From positions 1-64,000 of the forward strand of contig NZ_FNIL01000009.1 in the NCBI RefSeq assembly GCF_900103955.1: a stretch of 64,000 bases of DNA, in the 5' to 3' direction. This document shows positions 32,981 to 41,007 of the stretch, one piece after another; position 1 is the stretch's first letter, and every line of letters begins with the position of its first letter. The notes under the pieces are model-generated. The model was given only the letters and a program-made list of their open reading frames with translations. It did no database searches and was not told the DNA's origin. Position numbers and translations under genes: made by a program. Origin of the DNA: Alkalicoccus daliensis (GTDB lineage: Bacteria > Bacillota > Bacilli > Bacillales > Salisediminibacteriaceae).

Positions 32981-33487
32981 ATGTCAGAATTTAAGCTGGG
33001 ACAGCAGGTGCCGGAAATTTCCCTGCCGGCAGCTTCCGGAGAAACCTATCACTTATCAGAAGATCAAAAGAAAAGAGAAGGCTGGAGATTTATTGTCTAT
33101 TTCAGAGGCTCCTGGTGACCAGCATGCAAACAGGATCTGGAAGATCTTGCAGCGAACAAGAGTTACTTTGATAAACACAACATTCACTTCACAGCTGTTT
33201 CTACAGATTCAGAAGAAAATCTGAAACAGTGGCAGGAGGAAAATAACTTTCCATTCCCATTACTCGCTGACGAAAATTTTGCGCTGCTCCATGATTATGG
33301 AGTGTATCTGCACGATGATGAAGAAGCACCGTATAAGGATGAGGGAAAACATGGGGAACCAGCTGTGTTTCTGCTCGATGAAGAAGGGAAACTCCTTTAT
33401 CAGCAGAAGCAGACGAGTCCTTTTGGAAGACCTGACGCAAAAGAATTACGGAAAATAGCAGCTTATATTAAGAAGAATTTAAAATAA
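32981..33487 (+). CDS. Probable selenoprotein: peroxiredoxin-like (AhpC/TSA) with UPAC redox motif
   Basis: Read through one in-frame TGA (33116-33118, codon 46) this is a complete 168-residue thioredoxin-fold protein: FKLGQQVPEISLPAASGETY, FIVYFRGSW-U-PACKQDLEDL, AVSTDSEENLKQW, FPFPLLADENFALLHDYGV, HGEPAVFLLDEEGKLLYQQ. The TGA sits exactly where relatives carry the first cysteine of CPAC, leaving Cys49 as the second redox residue. Coding quality is equal on both sides, AAAGAGGTGG precedes the ATG, and no in-frame restart with a ribosome site exists. A hairpin 12-31 bases after the UGA fits the bacterial SECIS pattern. Selenocysteine is therefore the best reading; a nonsense mutation or TGC misread as TGA is the alternative. 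No Sec machinery genes are in this window. Confidence 0.75.
33131..33149 (+). promoter_or_regulatory. Candidate bacterial SECIS hairpin
   Basis: CAGGATCT (33131-33138) pairs with AGATCTTG (33142-33149) as 8 continuous base pairs including one G-U, with loop GGA. The loop starts 20 bases after the UGA. Bacterial SECIS elements typically have a short apical loop with a G in its first two positions, about 16-37 bases after the UGA. Confidence 0.6.
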
Positions 33488-33491
33488 AAAT

Positions 33492-33530
33492 GTCCGGGTA
33501 CCTCATAAAAAGAGATACCCGGACTTTGTT
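33492..33530. terminator. Bidirectional rho-independent terminator
   Basis: GTCCGGGTA pairs with TACCCGGAC between the convergent selenoprotein and subtilisin genes. Confidence 0.85.
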
Positions 33531-34663
33531 TAATTATTGACAGCATCCGCTGCCTGAATGAGGCCATTTCCGTAATCACGCGCGGAGCCTAATGGCAAGG
33601 CAGTACTATTAAGAAGCTCCCGAAGCTCTGAATTAGAAAGCTCAGGACGGGCCTGCCATACCTGTGCAGCGACACCTGCGACATGTGGAGCCGCCATAGA
33701 GGTGCCGTTGAAAGACTGATAGTTGTTTCCCGGCGTAGTGCTGCGTATGTCCACTCCAGGTGCAGATATTTCTACTGCAGGTCCGGCACTGGAGAAAGAA
33801 GCAGTATTGTTATTCGCATCTACTGCCGCAACAGCTATCGCTGAATCATACTGTGCAGGATATCCTACTGTATTAAAAAAGCCTAATCCTTTCCCGCTGT
33901 TTCCGGCAGCAGCGACTACAAGTGACCCTTCCTGATAGGCAAGATCAGTGAATTCTTCCAGGATGGAAGACCCTTGGGAACCACCGAGGCTCATATTAAT
34001 AATGTCTATGTCATTTGCGATCGACCATTCAATTCCCTCTGCGATTCCAGCAAGAGAACCGCTGCCCTCGTTACTAAGTACTTTTACTGCATAAAGGTCA
34101 GCTTCCGGCGCTGCACCAAGGACGCCGATATCATTGTCCAACGCTGCAACAGTTCCGGCAACATGAGTTCCATGTCCGTTTTCGTCATAAAACGGATTTG
34201 AATTTGCGGAATCTGTAAATACAGAATAGCCTCCCTGAATGTTATCGTATAAGTCCTGATGATTGATATCGATTCCCGTGTCAAGGACAGCTACGCTCAT
34301 TCCTTGCCCGCGAAAGCCAAGGCCCTGTACATCCAGAGACTGTACCTGCTCAATTCCATAAGGAATATCCTGCAGTGTGTGAACTTCGGCATTTTCATCT
34401 AATGCTGCTACATGTGGGTGTTTTTCCATTGCTTCTGCCTGTTCTTCTGTTAACTCCACCAGGTGCACCGGAAGGTAATTGTATTCATGCAGAATGTCTT
34501 CGTTATCTACACCGAAGGCATTAAGCAGGCCGGCTTCTGCCGGTCCGTCGAACTGGATTAAGTACTCCTCCTTATCATTTCCGTTGTCTTGGGGTGCAGC
34601 ACTGACATGAAAAGGCGCAGCAACGAGAGCTGCAGTAAAAGTTCCGAGAATAAGCTTTTTCAT
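33530..34663 (-). CDS. Secreted subtilisin-family serine protease (S8)
   Basis: A 377-residue preproprotease. A signal peptide (MKKLILGTFTAALVAAPFHV, cleavage near SAA) is followed by an inhibitor-I9 propeptide (EYLIQFDGPAEAGLL to about residue 95) and the catalytic domain. The triad is Asp128 (VAVLDTG), His164 (NGHGTHVAG) and Ser322 (NGTSMAAPH). The mature part is rich in Asp/Glu, as in halophilic or alkaline proteases. It begins 24 bases after the PapR-like peptide gene on the same strand and is probably cotranscribed with it, so it may belong to that signalling circuit. Confidence 0.92.
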   Translation of the reverse strand: MKKLILGTFTAALVAAPFHVSAAPQDNGNDKEEYLIQFDGPAEAGLLNAFGVDNEDILHEYNYLPVHLVELTEEQAEAMEKHPHVAALDENAEVHTLQDIPYGIEQVQSLDVQGLGFRGQGMSVAVLDTGIDINHQDLYDNIQGGYSVFTDSANSNPFYDENGHGTHVAGTVAALDNDIGVLGAAPEADLYAVKVLSNEGSGSLAGIAEGIEWSIANDIDIINMSLGGSQGSSILEEFTDLAYQEGSLVVAAAGNSGKGLGFFNTVGYPAQYDSAIAVAAVDANNNTASFSSAGPAVEISAPGVDIRSTTPGNNYQSFNGTSMAAPHVAGVAAQVWQARPELSNSELRELLNSTALPLGSARDYGNGLIQAADAVNN

Positions 34664-34687
34664 CCAATCATCCTTTGCTGTAAGATA

Positions 34688-34834
34688 TTAGTCTTCATAT
34701 GGTAAATCCATTGGCTCAAAAACATCTTCGTACGGCAGATCGGCAGGCTCAATAACACTGTTTCCTGAGGCTGCATTTACGGTTCCTGCGCAAATAAAAG
34801 AAAATAATAAAGTGAAAATAAAAAATCGCTTCAT
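34688..34834 (-). CDS. PapR-like secreted signalling-peptide precursor, 48 residues
   Basis: Forty-eight residues: a signal peptide (MKRFFIFTLLFSFICAGTV, cleavage near NAA) and a tail containing two copies of a motif, EPADLPYED and EPMDLPYED, separated by VF. The active PlcR pheromone of Bacillus cereus is ADLPFEF or its LPFEF core, and PapR precursors also have 48 residues, so ADLPYED is a convincing relative. The ribosome site AAAAGGAGGTG is near perfect. The gene is divergent from a PlcR-like regulator 71 bases away and followed by a subtilisin gene. In B. cereus papR lies downstream of plcR in the same direction, so the arrangement differs. Confidence 0.75.
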   Translation of the reverse strand: MKRFFIFTLLFSFICAGTVNAASGNSVIEPADLPYEDVFEPMDLPYED

Positions 34835-34868
34835 GGTATTTCACCTCCTTTTAAAAGTAAGATATAGT

Positions 34869-34885
34869 AAAAGAAAAGTTCTTTT
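34869..34885. promoter_or_regulatory. Palindrome in the peptide-regulator divergent promoter region
   Basis: AAAAGAA-AAG-TTCTTTT is a 7-3-7 perfect inverted repeat centred between the two divergent starts. It is not a PlcR box (TATGNAN4TNCATA) but is a candidate operator for this regulator. Confidence 0.45.
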
Positions 34886-34905
34886 TAGAGAAATGGGTGG
34901 TACAT

Positions 34906-35799
34906 ATGAACAGTGAGGAGCTCGGCCGGACAATTGCGAAAGTGCGGAAGCAGAAATCAATGTCTCAAAAGCAGCTTGCCGAAGGAATCTGCACGCAGGG
35001 TGCAATTTCTCAAATTGAAAAAGGAACAATGGTGCCAAAAGTAGATACGCTTTATTTTCTGGCACTTCGTCTTGATGCACCGCTGAATTATTTTATTGAG
35101 GTGTTCATAGAACCTGATTATGAAGAAAGGGATAAGCTGGCAGGTGAAATCGAATCTGCCGCGAGAGAACGTCAGCATGAGCATATTTATCAGCGGATCA
35201 CAGAGCTTTATCAGACACAGGACAAGTTTGAAATTTCTCTCTCTTATTATTTGCGCTGGTTTTATACAGTAAGTAAATTTCATACAAGTCGAATTTCCGC
35301 TGAAGAAGCGATTGAAAAACTTCGTCTCCTGCTGCAGGAAGGGGACGATACCAATATCCGCCGGCACCACCTTCACCTGAGAATTATGAATACACTTGCT
35401 TATCTCTATGCACTGGAAGGGAGTACAAAGCAGAGTTTGTACTACCAGGATAAAATCCTGCAGACCCAGGTGATAACTTCCTCCGCAGCAAATGAACTCG
35501 ATTATGATGTTTTTCTCATCCGGGTCATGTACAATAAAGCAAAAATGCTGTATGACACGAATCAGATCAGTAAATCTCTGGAAGTTATTGAGCAGGGAGT
35601 CGCAAGCTCAATTGAAAAGGAAAATATGTCACTGCTCGGCCAGCTGTATTATTACCGGGGCCAATGTCTGGAAAAGGATGATGGAGACGAAGAAGAAATA
35701 AAAGAATCTTATCAAAGAGCACTGCTTTTCTTTGAAATTTTAAATAAAAGAGCTTACTCGAAACTTGTCTGGGAACATAAAGAAGCTTTTCTGGTCTAA
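34906..35799 (+). CDS. PlcR/NprR-like HTH-TPR peptide-sensing regulator
   Basis: A 297-residue RRNPP-type regulator. An N-terminal XRE-type helix-turn-helix (LGRTIAKVRKQKSMSQKQLAEGICTQGAISQIEKG) is followed by ~230 residues of helical repeats consistent with TPRs (for example LRIMNTLAYLYALEGSTKQSLYYQDKIL and YNKAKMLYDTNQISKSLEVIEQG). The HTH phrase QKQLAEGICTQ and overall length match PlcR of the B. cereus group (285). Such regulators bind a reimported short peptide; the PapR-like gene next door is the obvious ligand source. The ATG at 34906 follows GGGTGG; a GTG at 34897 is less likely. Confidence 0.82.
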   Translation: MNSEELGRTIAKVRKQKSMSQKQLAEGICTQGAISQIEKGTMVPKVDTLYFLALRLDAPLNYFIEVFIEPDYEERDKLAGEIESAARERQHEHIYQRITELYQTQDKFEISLSYYLRWFYTVSKFHTSRISAEEAIEKLRLLLQEGDDTNIRRHHLHLRIMNTLAYLYALEGSTKQSLYYQDKILQTQVITSSAANELDYDVFLIRVMYNKAKMLYDTNQISKSLEVIEQGVASSIEKENMSLLGQLYYYRGQCLEKDDGDEEEIKESYQRALLFFEILNKRAYSKLVWEHKEAFLV

Positions 35800-35943
35800 A
35801 TGAAATTTAGCTGGAAAGCTTTTTGTTATATTCAGAATAGTGCCAATAGGTAAAATAAACAATAATTGAAGCAGTATTAAATATTAGTTTACTAATAAAT
35901 GAAAATTTTCATGAGCAGAAATGTGATGGAAAGGAGGATTTCT

Positions 35944-36783
35944 GTGCGTACAGAGAAGGAAATGATGGCAATAATTCTTGGAGCAGCGGAGCAGGAGGAA
36001 AAAATAAGAACAGCAGTATTGAATGGTTCACGGGTGAATAATTTGGCAAAGAAAGACCACTGGCAGGACTACGATATTGCTTATATCGTAACCGATATAG
36101 AAGATTTGCTGTTAAGGGAGAACTGGCTGGAGCAATTTGGAGAAATACTGATTATGCAGAGGGCGGATGATTTCTCACTCTCATCAACAGCAAAAAAGAA
36201 GAGTTATACTTTTCTTATGCAGTTCACAGATGGGAACAGAATTGATCTCACACTTGTTCCGCTTGAGGAAAAAGAAAGTTTTTTGAAAAGGGATTCCCTC
36301 ACAAAAATCCTGCTGGAAAAAGATCAAGCGCATCCTCTCCCGCCCCCGGATGACAGCTTCTATTGGATAGAGCAGCCATCAATAAGCAAATACCGTGACT
36401 GCTGCAATGAATTCTGGTGGGTCTCTTTATATGTGATAAAAGGATTGGAGAGAGGAGAACTGCTGTATTCAATGGAACATTTGAATATTATGCGGGAAAT
36501 GCTGCTGCAAATGCTTGATTGGAATATTGGAAGTAAATATGATTTTAAAGTCAGTACGGGAAAAAATCATAAATTCATACAGCAATTTTTGACACAGTCC
36601 CAATGGAAAAGCTTGCTGCAGACATACCCGCAGGCACTGCCGGATGCTCAGCTGAAAGCTTTTTGGAAGATGGTTCATTTATTCGAGGAAGCAGCCGACG
36701 AAGCAGCTGCACAATTCCAGTATCCCTATAATTCTGCAGAGGCAGAAAATATAAAGGATTTTATTCGGAAATCTTTCCTATGA
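35944..36783 (+). CDS. Aminoglycoside 6-adenylyltransferase-like protein (Ant6/AadK)
   Basis: A 279-residue nucleotidyltransferase of the Ant(6) family: RTEKEMMAIILGAAEQEEKIRTAVLNGSRVN, then DHWQDYDIAYIVTD (metal-binding DxD), IMQRADDF and RIDLTLVPLEE. Chromosomal AadK-type enzymes adenylylate streptomycin. GTG at 35944 gives the family's usual N-terminus and follows AAAGGAGG; the ATG at 35899 adds unrelated residues. Whether it confers resistance is not determinable. Confidence 0.8.
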   Translation: MRTEKEMMAIILGAAEQEEKIRTAVLNGSRVNNLAKKDHWQDYDIAYIVTDIEDLLLRENWLEQFGEILIMQRADDFSLSSTAKKKSYTFLMQFTDGNRIDLTLVPLEEKESFLKRDSLTKILLEKDQAHPLPPPDDSFYWIEQPSISKYRDCCNEFWWVSLYVIKGLERGELLYSMEHLNIMREMLLQMLDWNIGSKYDFKVSTGKNHKFIQQFLTQSQWKSLLQTYPQALPDAQLKAFWKMVHLFEEAADEAAAQFQYPYNSAEAENIKDFIRKSFL

Positions 36784-36813
36784 ACGAAGTTCCTCACTCT
36801 ATTTTTCATAAAA

Positions 36814-36850
36814 AACCTGTCTTCCTCCATTACTCGGAGGAAGACAGGTT
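36814..36850. terminator. Bidirectional terminator, 15-bp stem
   Basis: AACCTGTCTTCCTCC pairs with GGAGGAAGACAGGTT between the convergent Ant6-like and permease genes. Confidence 0.88.
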
Positions 36851-36851
36851 A

Positions 36852-37862
36852 TTAAGAAGATTTCCGGAGCAGAAGGTAAATAAAATAAGGTGCTCCGAGA
36901 AGAGAAACGACAATACCTGCAGGAAGTCCATCCGGATCCACAATATTTCTTCCCACGGTATCAGCTAGAACTAATAACCACGCACCGACAATCATCGCCA
37001 CAGGTATGAGCCTGCGGTGATCTGACCCAGTTAAAGAGCGTGCGATGTGAGGAGCCATAAGCCCGACAAAAGCAATGCCGCCGGTGACAGAGACAGCAGA
37101 GGCTGCAAGAGCGACAGCAGCAGCCAGCAGGCTGATCTGCGTCCGCTTCATTGAGACACCGGCTCCCGTAGCAACTGCGTTGCCGAGCCCAATAAGATTC
37201 AAGGCTCTTGCCTGGTAGAAGACAAACGGTATGAGCAGCAGCAGCCAGGGAAGCAGCGCAAGCACAAACGGCCAGTCCGTTCCCCAGATATTTCCCGCAA
37301 GCCATTTGGCAATGAATTCCACCTTTACTCTTTCAGCCCCGGAGATAAGCACAATCATTGCACCGGATAAGGCAAGAGAAAAACCTACCCCAATCAGAAT
37401 AAATCTTGTAGGATGAAGTCCAATATTTTTTTCATATGCGAATAAGTAGATTAAGCCCGCTGTTAAAAAGGCGCCGAGAAAAGCAACTAACGGAAGTACA
37501 TAAATAAATGAACCTGCTGATACGGGGAAAAACAAGAAAAATACAGCTACTGCCACTCCTGCACCTGCATTTATTCCTACGATCCCGGGATCAGCCAGGT
37601 CGTTTCTCGTAAGCCCCTGCAGAATCATCCCTGATAAAGCAAGTGCTGCCCCGGCAAGCAGAGTAATAAATATTCTCGGCAGACGCACGGAAAACAAAAC
37701 AAAAGACTCTGCAAAAGTGCCGTCTCCAAGCAGTACTGGAAGTATTCGTGAATAAGGCAAAGTAGCATATCCAACCCCTGTACTTACAACCATCGTAAGG
37801 AGCAGGAGGGCAAATCCTCCGAAAAGTAAAATAGTAAAGGGAATTCTCTTTACACTGTTCAT
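36852..37862 (-). CDS. FecCD-family siderophore permease
   Basis: A 336-residue permease with about ten helices for iron-siderophore import. Characteristic stretches are RLPRIFITLLAGAALALSGMILQGLTRNDLADPGIVGINAGAG and FVGLMAPHIARSLTGSDHRRLIPVAMIVGAWLLVLADTVGRN. Last gene of the operon. The chosen ATG (37862) has GAAAGGAGG in front; it overlaps the upstream permease stop by four bases. Confidence 0.9.
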   Translation of the reverse strand: MNSVKRIPFTILLFGGFALLLLTMVVSTGVGYATLPYSRILPVLLGDGTFAESFVLFSVRLPRIFITLLAGAALALSGMILQGLTRNDLADPGIVGINAGAGVAVAVFFLFFPVSAGSFIYVLPLVAFLGAFLTAGLIYLFAYEKNIGLHPTRFILIGVGFSLALSGAMIVLISGAERVKVEFIAKWLAGNIWGTDWPFVLALLPWLLLLIPFVFYQARALNLIGLGNAVATGAGVSMKRTQISLLAAAVALAASAVSVTGGIAFVGLMAPHIARSLTGSDHRRLIPVAMIVGAWLLVLADTVGRNIVDPDGLPAGIVVSLLGAPYFIYLLLRKSS

Positions 37863-38866
37863 AGATTTTTTCCTCCTTTCTTCACAATCCAAAGAAAGAA
37901 AGGAAGGCCGAGAATAGCTACAAGCGCTGCTACCGGTGTTTCATATGGAGCATTGATTGTACGGCCGGCAGTATCAGCAAATAACAGGAATGCCGCGCCA
38001 ACAATAGCAGACATCGGAATAATCATCCGGTAGTCAGTGCCGACGATGCTGCGTACAATGTGAGGGATCATCAGTCCGATAAATGCCATGTTTCCAACAA
38101 GTGCTACGGCTGTCCCGGCAAGCAGAATGACAAGAACGAACAGCAGCGCTTTAATAAGCTCCGTCCGCTGGCCGAGCCCGGTAGCTACATCTTCATTCAG
38201 GTTAAGTATCGTCAGCTGTCTGCTGAGAAGGATGGCTGCCAGCAGGCCGACAAGAATAATAGGAGAAATCAGCTGCAGCTGGCTCCAGCTTGTACCGATT
38301 AAGCCGCCGGCGGTCCACATTGATACGTCTTTTGAAATTCCAAAAAGAAGCCCCAGCCCTTCTGCCATTGCGTGAAAAAATGCAGTTACGGCAGCACCTG
38401 CAAGAACAATGCGAAAAGGGGAAACCGGACCGCGGGCTGCTTTATTCACGCCGAAAACGATCGCGGCCGCGATCGTTGCTCCTGCCATACATGCAAGCAT
38501 TAATCCAAAGTAATTAGATCCCGGGAAAAATGCAAGCATGACGGCAAGCGCTAAATTTGCCCCTGCGGTAAGCCCGAGAAGTCCAGGCTCTGCAAGCGGA
38601 TTTCTTGTCATGCCCTGCATAATTGCTCCCGAAACCGCAAGTGCTGCCCCGGTAACTGCTGCTCCAACCTCACGAGGAAGCCGTATATCACGGATAATTG
38701 CGTAAGTCTCTCCACTTTCCCTCGTAAAAACAGCCCTCCATACATCGGTTCTGCTGATATCTGCAGCTCCCAGAATAAGGGAAAGATAAAACATCACCAG
38801 AAGCAGCAGGACGGCTGCTGGAAAATAAATTGTCATTGAAGCAGTGCGGCGGGATAAACCAAACAT
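37859..38866 (-). CDS. FecCD-family siderophore permease (partner)
   Basis: A 335-residue permease pairing with the 36852 gene as a heterodimer in the membrane. Signature: LPREVGAAVTGAALAVSGAIMQGMTRNPLAEPGLLGLTAGANLALAV and MIPHIVRSIVGTDYRMIIPMSAIVGAAFLLFADTAGR. The ATG at 38866 fits GAAGGAGC better than that at 38884. Preceded by a hairpin at 38914 between binding-protein and permease genes. Confidence 0.9.
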   Translation of the reverse strand: MFGLSRRTASMTIYFPAAVLLLLVMFYLSLILGAADISRTDVWRAVFTRESGETYAIIRDIRLPREVGAAVTGAALAVSGAIMQGMTRNPLAEPGLLGLTAGANLALAVMLAFFPGSNYFGLMLACMAGATIAAAIVFGVNKAARGPVSPFRIVLAGAAVTAFFHAMAEGLGLLFGISKDVSMWTAGGLIGTSWSQLQLISPIILVGLLAAILLSRQLTILNLNEDVATGLGQRTELIKALLFVLVILLAGTAVALVGNMAFIGLMIPHIVRSIVGTDYRMIIPMSAIVGAAFLLFADTAGRTINAPYETPVAALVAILGLPFFLWIVKKGGKNL

Positions 38867-38913
38867 TGGGAAGCTCCTTCGCATTTCTTTAAAAATAAGT
38901 AAGTATAAGTTGT

Positions 38914-38962
38914 CGAAAAGCTGTCCAGCTTCTCTGTCGAGGAGAAAGCAGACAGCTTTTCG
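38914..38962 (-). terminator. Intra-operon hairpin / attenuator
   Basis: CGAAAAGCTGTC pairs with GACAGCTTTTCG between the binding-protein stop (38978) and the first permease. It has no long U-run and probably permits partial read-through, keeping the binding protein more abundant. Confidence 0.5.
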
Positions 38963-38977
38963 TATTTAAAACAGAAT

Positions 38978-39994
38978 TTATTTTAGGAATTCTTCTTCAA
39001 AAACATCCAGCTGATACTCAAGTGTCACAGGGTCATTGAAGTAAAAGGACATGGCATCTACTTCAATTACATTTCCTTCAGCTACCGCAGGAATATTTTG
39101 ATATGTTTCTGTTTCCTGGAAAGAATTATCCGTATCTGCTACTTTACTGAACACCATGTAGTCTCCCGCAAATTCAGGAAGTACTTCTGCAGATAGTGCA
39201 TAGTAACCTTCTTCCAAAGCCATTTCTTCTACCTTCTCCGGCATGCCAATTTCCATTTCCTGATAAAGAATTTCTGTGCCGCGTCCCCAGTTATCGCCGA
39301 AAACATACAGCTGCTTATCGAAGTTTTCAAATACAGAAATCGTTGCATCTTCGCCGATTTCCGCTTTAATTTCTTCACCTAAAGCAGACGCTTCTTCGCG
39401 GAAATCGTTTACCCAAGCAGAGGCTTCTTCTTCTTTGTTCAGGACTTTTCCTATTTCAATATGCTGCTCCAGATAATCAACGGCACCGTATTCAAAAGTA
39501 ACTACCGGTGCAATTTCTTCCAGCTGTTCAACATTATTAATATTATTCAGGCCGAGAATAAGGTCGGGCTCAAGTTCGATTAATTTTTCAAGGCTTTCAT
39601 CCGTTACTTCTTCTACACCTTCGAGCTGTTCTTCAAATTGCGGGTTATTCATGCTCCATGAGTCTACACCGACGAGTGGTACATCAAGCGCCATCACGTT
39701 CCCTGCAAAAGTTGATAATACAGCTACGCGCTGAGGATCAGCAGGAACTTCTACCGGGCCATTTTCAGATTCATAAACAATGGTATCAGAGCTGCTTTCA
39801 TTTTCTTCGGCATTAGCATCTTCATTATTGGACGCAGCTTCTTCATTCGTATTTTCATCGGCTGCATTGTTTACGTTTACGCTGTTATTGTCTGCAGTTC
39901 CATTATTATCTGCAGCATTGCTGCCGGAATCGCCGCATGCTGTCATGCTAAGCGCGAGCAGCGATAGAGTAGTAACCATGATCGTACGTTTCAT
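38978..39994 (-). CDS. Iron-siderophore-binding lipoprotein
   Basis: A 338-residue lipoprotein capturing ferric siderophores outside the cell. Signal peptide with lipobox LSMTAC, then an Asn/Glu/Asp-rich linker of about 50 residues, then a PBP of the FhuD/FepB type (VPADPQRVAVLSTFAGNVMALDVPLVGVD; EKLIELEPDLILGL; DPVTLEYQLDVFEEE). ATG 39994 has GAGGAG 7 bases before; it overlaps the ATPase gene by 47 bases in another frame, an unusual extent for this operon class. The substrate siderophore is unknown. Confidence 0.88.
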   Translation of the reverse strand: MKRTIMVTTLSLLALSMTACGDSGSNAADNNGTADNNSVNVNNAADENTNEEAASNNEDANAEENESSSDTIVYESENGPVEVPADPQRVAVLSTFAGNVMALDVPLVGVDSWSMNNPQFEEQLEGVEEVTDESLEKLIELEPDLILGLNNINNVEQLEEIAPVVTFEYGAVDYLEQHIEIGKVLNKEEEASAWVNDFREEASALGEEIKAEIGEDATISVFENFDKQLYVFGDNWGRGTEILYQEMEIGMPEKVEEMALEEGYYALSAEVLPEFAGDYMVFSKVADTDNSFQETETYQNIPAVAEGNVIEVDAMSFYFNDPVTLEYQLDVFEEEFLK

Positions 39995-40790
39995 TTTCAT
40001 TCTCCTCTTTAAGTAAGTGATATGTCATGCACATTGGGCACCCTGTGCGCGGGTCTTTTCCTATAAGTGCTTCTATATTAAAAACATGGCGCAGAACATC
40101 TGCTTCTATCACAGTGTCACTTGTTCCTGTTTTTACTACTTTTCCTTTTTTCATTGCGATCAGAAAATCTGAGAATCGTGCAGCCTGGTTTAGGTCGTGG
40201 AGCACCATAACAATCGTACGGTTTTCTTCTTTATTAAGTTTCTCCAGAAGTTCCAGTACTTCAAGCTGGTGAGCCATATCTAAGTAAGTAGTAGGTTCAT
40301 CAAGAAAAATTAATTCTGTATCCTGTGCAAGCGCCATAGCAATCCATACACGCTGCCGCTGGCCTCCGGACAAGCCATCAACCAATTGGTCTTTAAATTC
40401 GCTCGTTCCAGTCACTTCCATGGCCCAGTCTATTCTTTCCCGGTCCAATCTGGAAAGACGCCCAAAAGCACGCTGATGCGGAAATCTGCCGTAGGAAACA
40501 AGCTCGTAAGCAGTTAACCCATTTGCCCCCTGCTGTGTTTGTGGAAGAATTGCCATCTGCCTGGCTAATTCTTTGGAAGGCATCTCATGGACAGCTCTGC
40601 CGTCAATTGTAATGCTTCCTTTATGAACGGGCAGAAGCCGGGTGCAGGCTTTCAGTAAAGTAGACTTGCCACAGCCATTCGGTCCGATGATGGTAGTGAT
40701 CTGCCCATCTGGTATCTGTACAGAAAGATTTTCTATGATAGGGGTATCCCCGTAGCTTACGTCAATAGAAGCTGCTTGAATTCTGCTCAT
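39948..40790 (-). CDS. Siderophore ABC transporter ATP-binding protein
   Basis: A 280-residue FepC/FecE-type ATPase: Walker A GPNGCGKST, QMAILPQTQ Q-loop, signature LSGGQRQR, Walker B LIFLDEPTTYLD and switch LHDLNQAA. First gene of the operon (ATPase, binding protein, permease, permease). C-terminal GCPMCM could bind a metal or sense redox. The Fur box upstream makes it iron-repressed. Overlaps the binding-protein gene by 47 bases. Confidence 0.9.
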   Translation of the reverse strand: MSRIQAASIDVSYGDTPIIENLSVQIPDGQITTIIGPNGCGKSTLLKACTRLLPVHKGSITIDGRAVHEMPSKELARQMAILPQTQQGANGLTAYELVSYGRFPHQRAFGRLSRLDRERIDWAMEVTGTSEFKDQLVDGLSGGQRQRVWIAMALAQDTELIFLDEPTTYLDMAHQLEVLELLEKLNKEENRTIVMVLHDLNQAARFSDFLIAMKKGKVVKTGTSDTVIEADVLRHVFNIEALIGKDPRTGCPMCMTYHLLKEENENETYDHGYYSIAARA

Positions 40791-40826
40791 TTTCCTACCG
40801 CCTTTCAAATTAATTGAAAAAACAAT

Positions 40827-40841
40827 TGATAATGATTCTCA
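40827..40841. promoter_or_regulatory. Fur box between siderophore operon and YcgT-like gene
   Basis: TGATAAT-G-ATTCTCA, the 7-1-7 Fur core, 36 bases upstream of the ATPase gene and within promoter range of the divergent reductase. Confidence 0.75.
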
Positions 40842-41007
40842 GTTTCAGTTACAATGAATATCATAAGACGAATGAGAACGGTTGTCAACTGGATTTCGGG
40901 AAAAACATTCTTTTAAATATGAAGGAATTATACCTGACGAATTGAGAATTAACGGCACTGTCAAGAGTGTCCCAGTATAATCTGAAGCAATGAAGGGATG
41001 ATTGGAA

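Noticed and set aside
34835-34905. Canonical PlcR box
   Set aside because: No TATGNAN4TNCATA match; only an unrelated palindrome.
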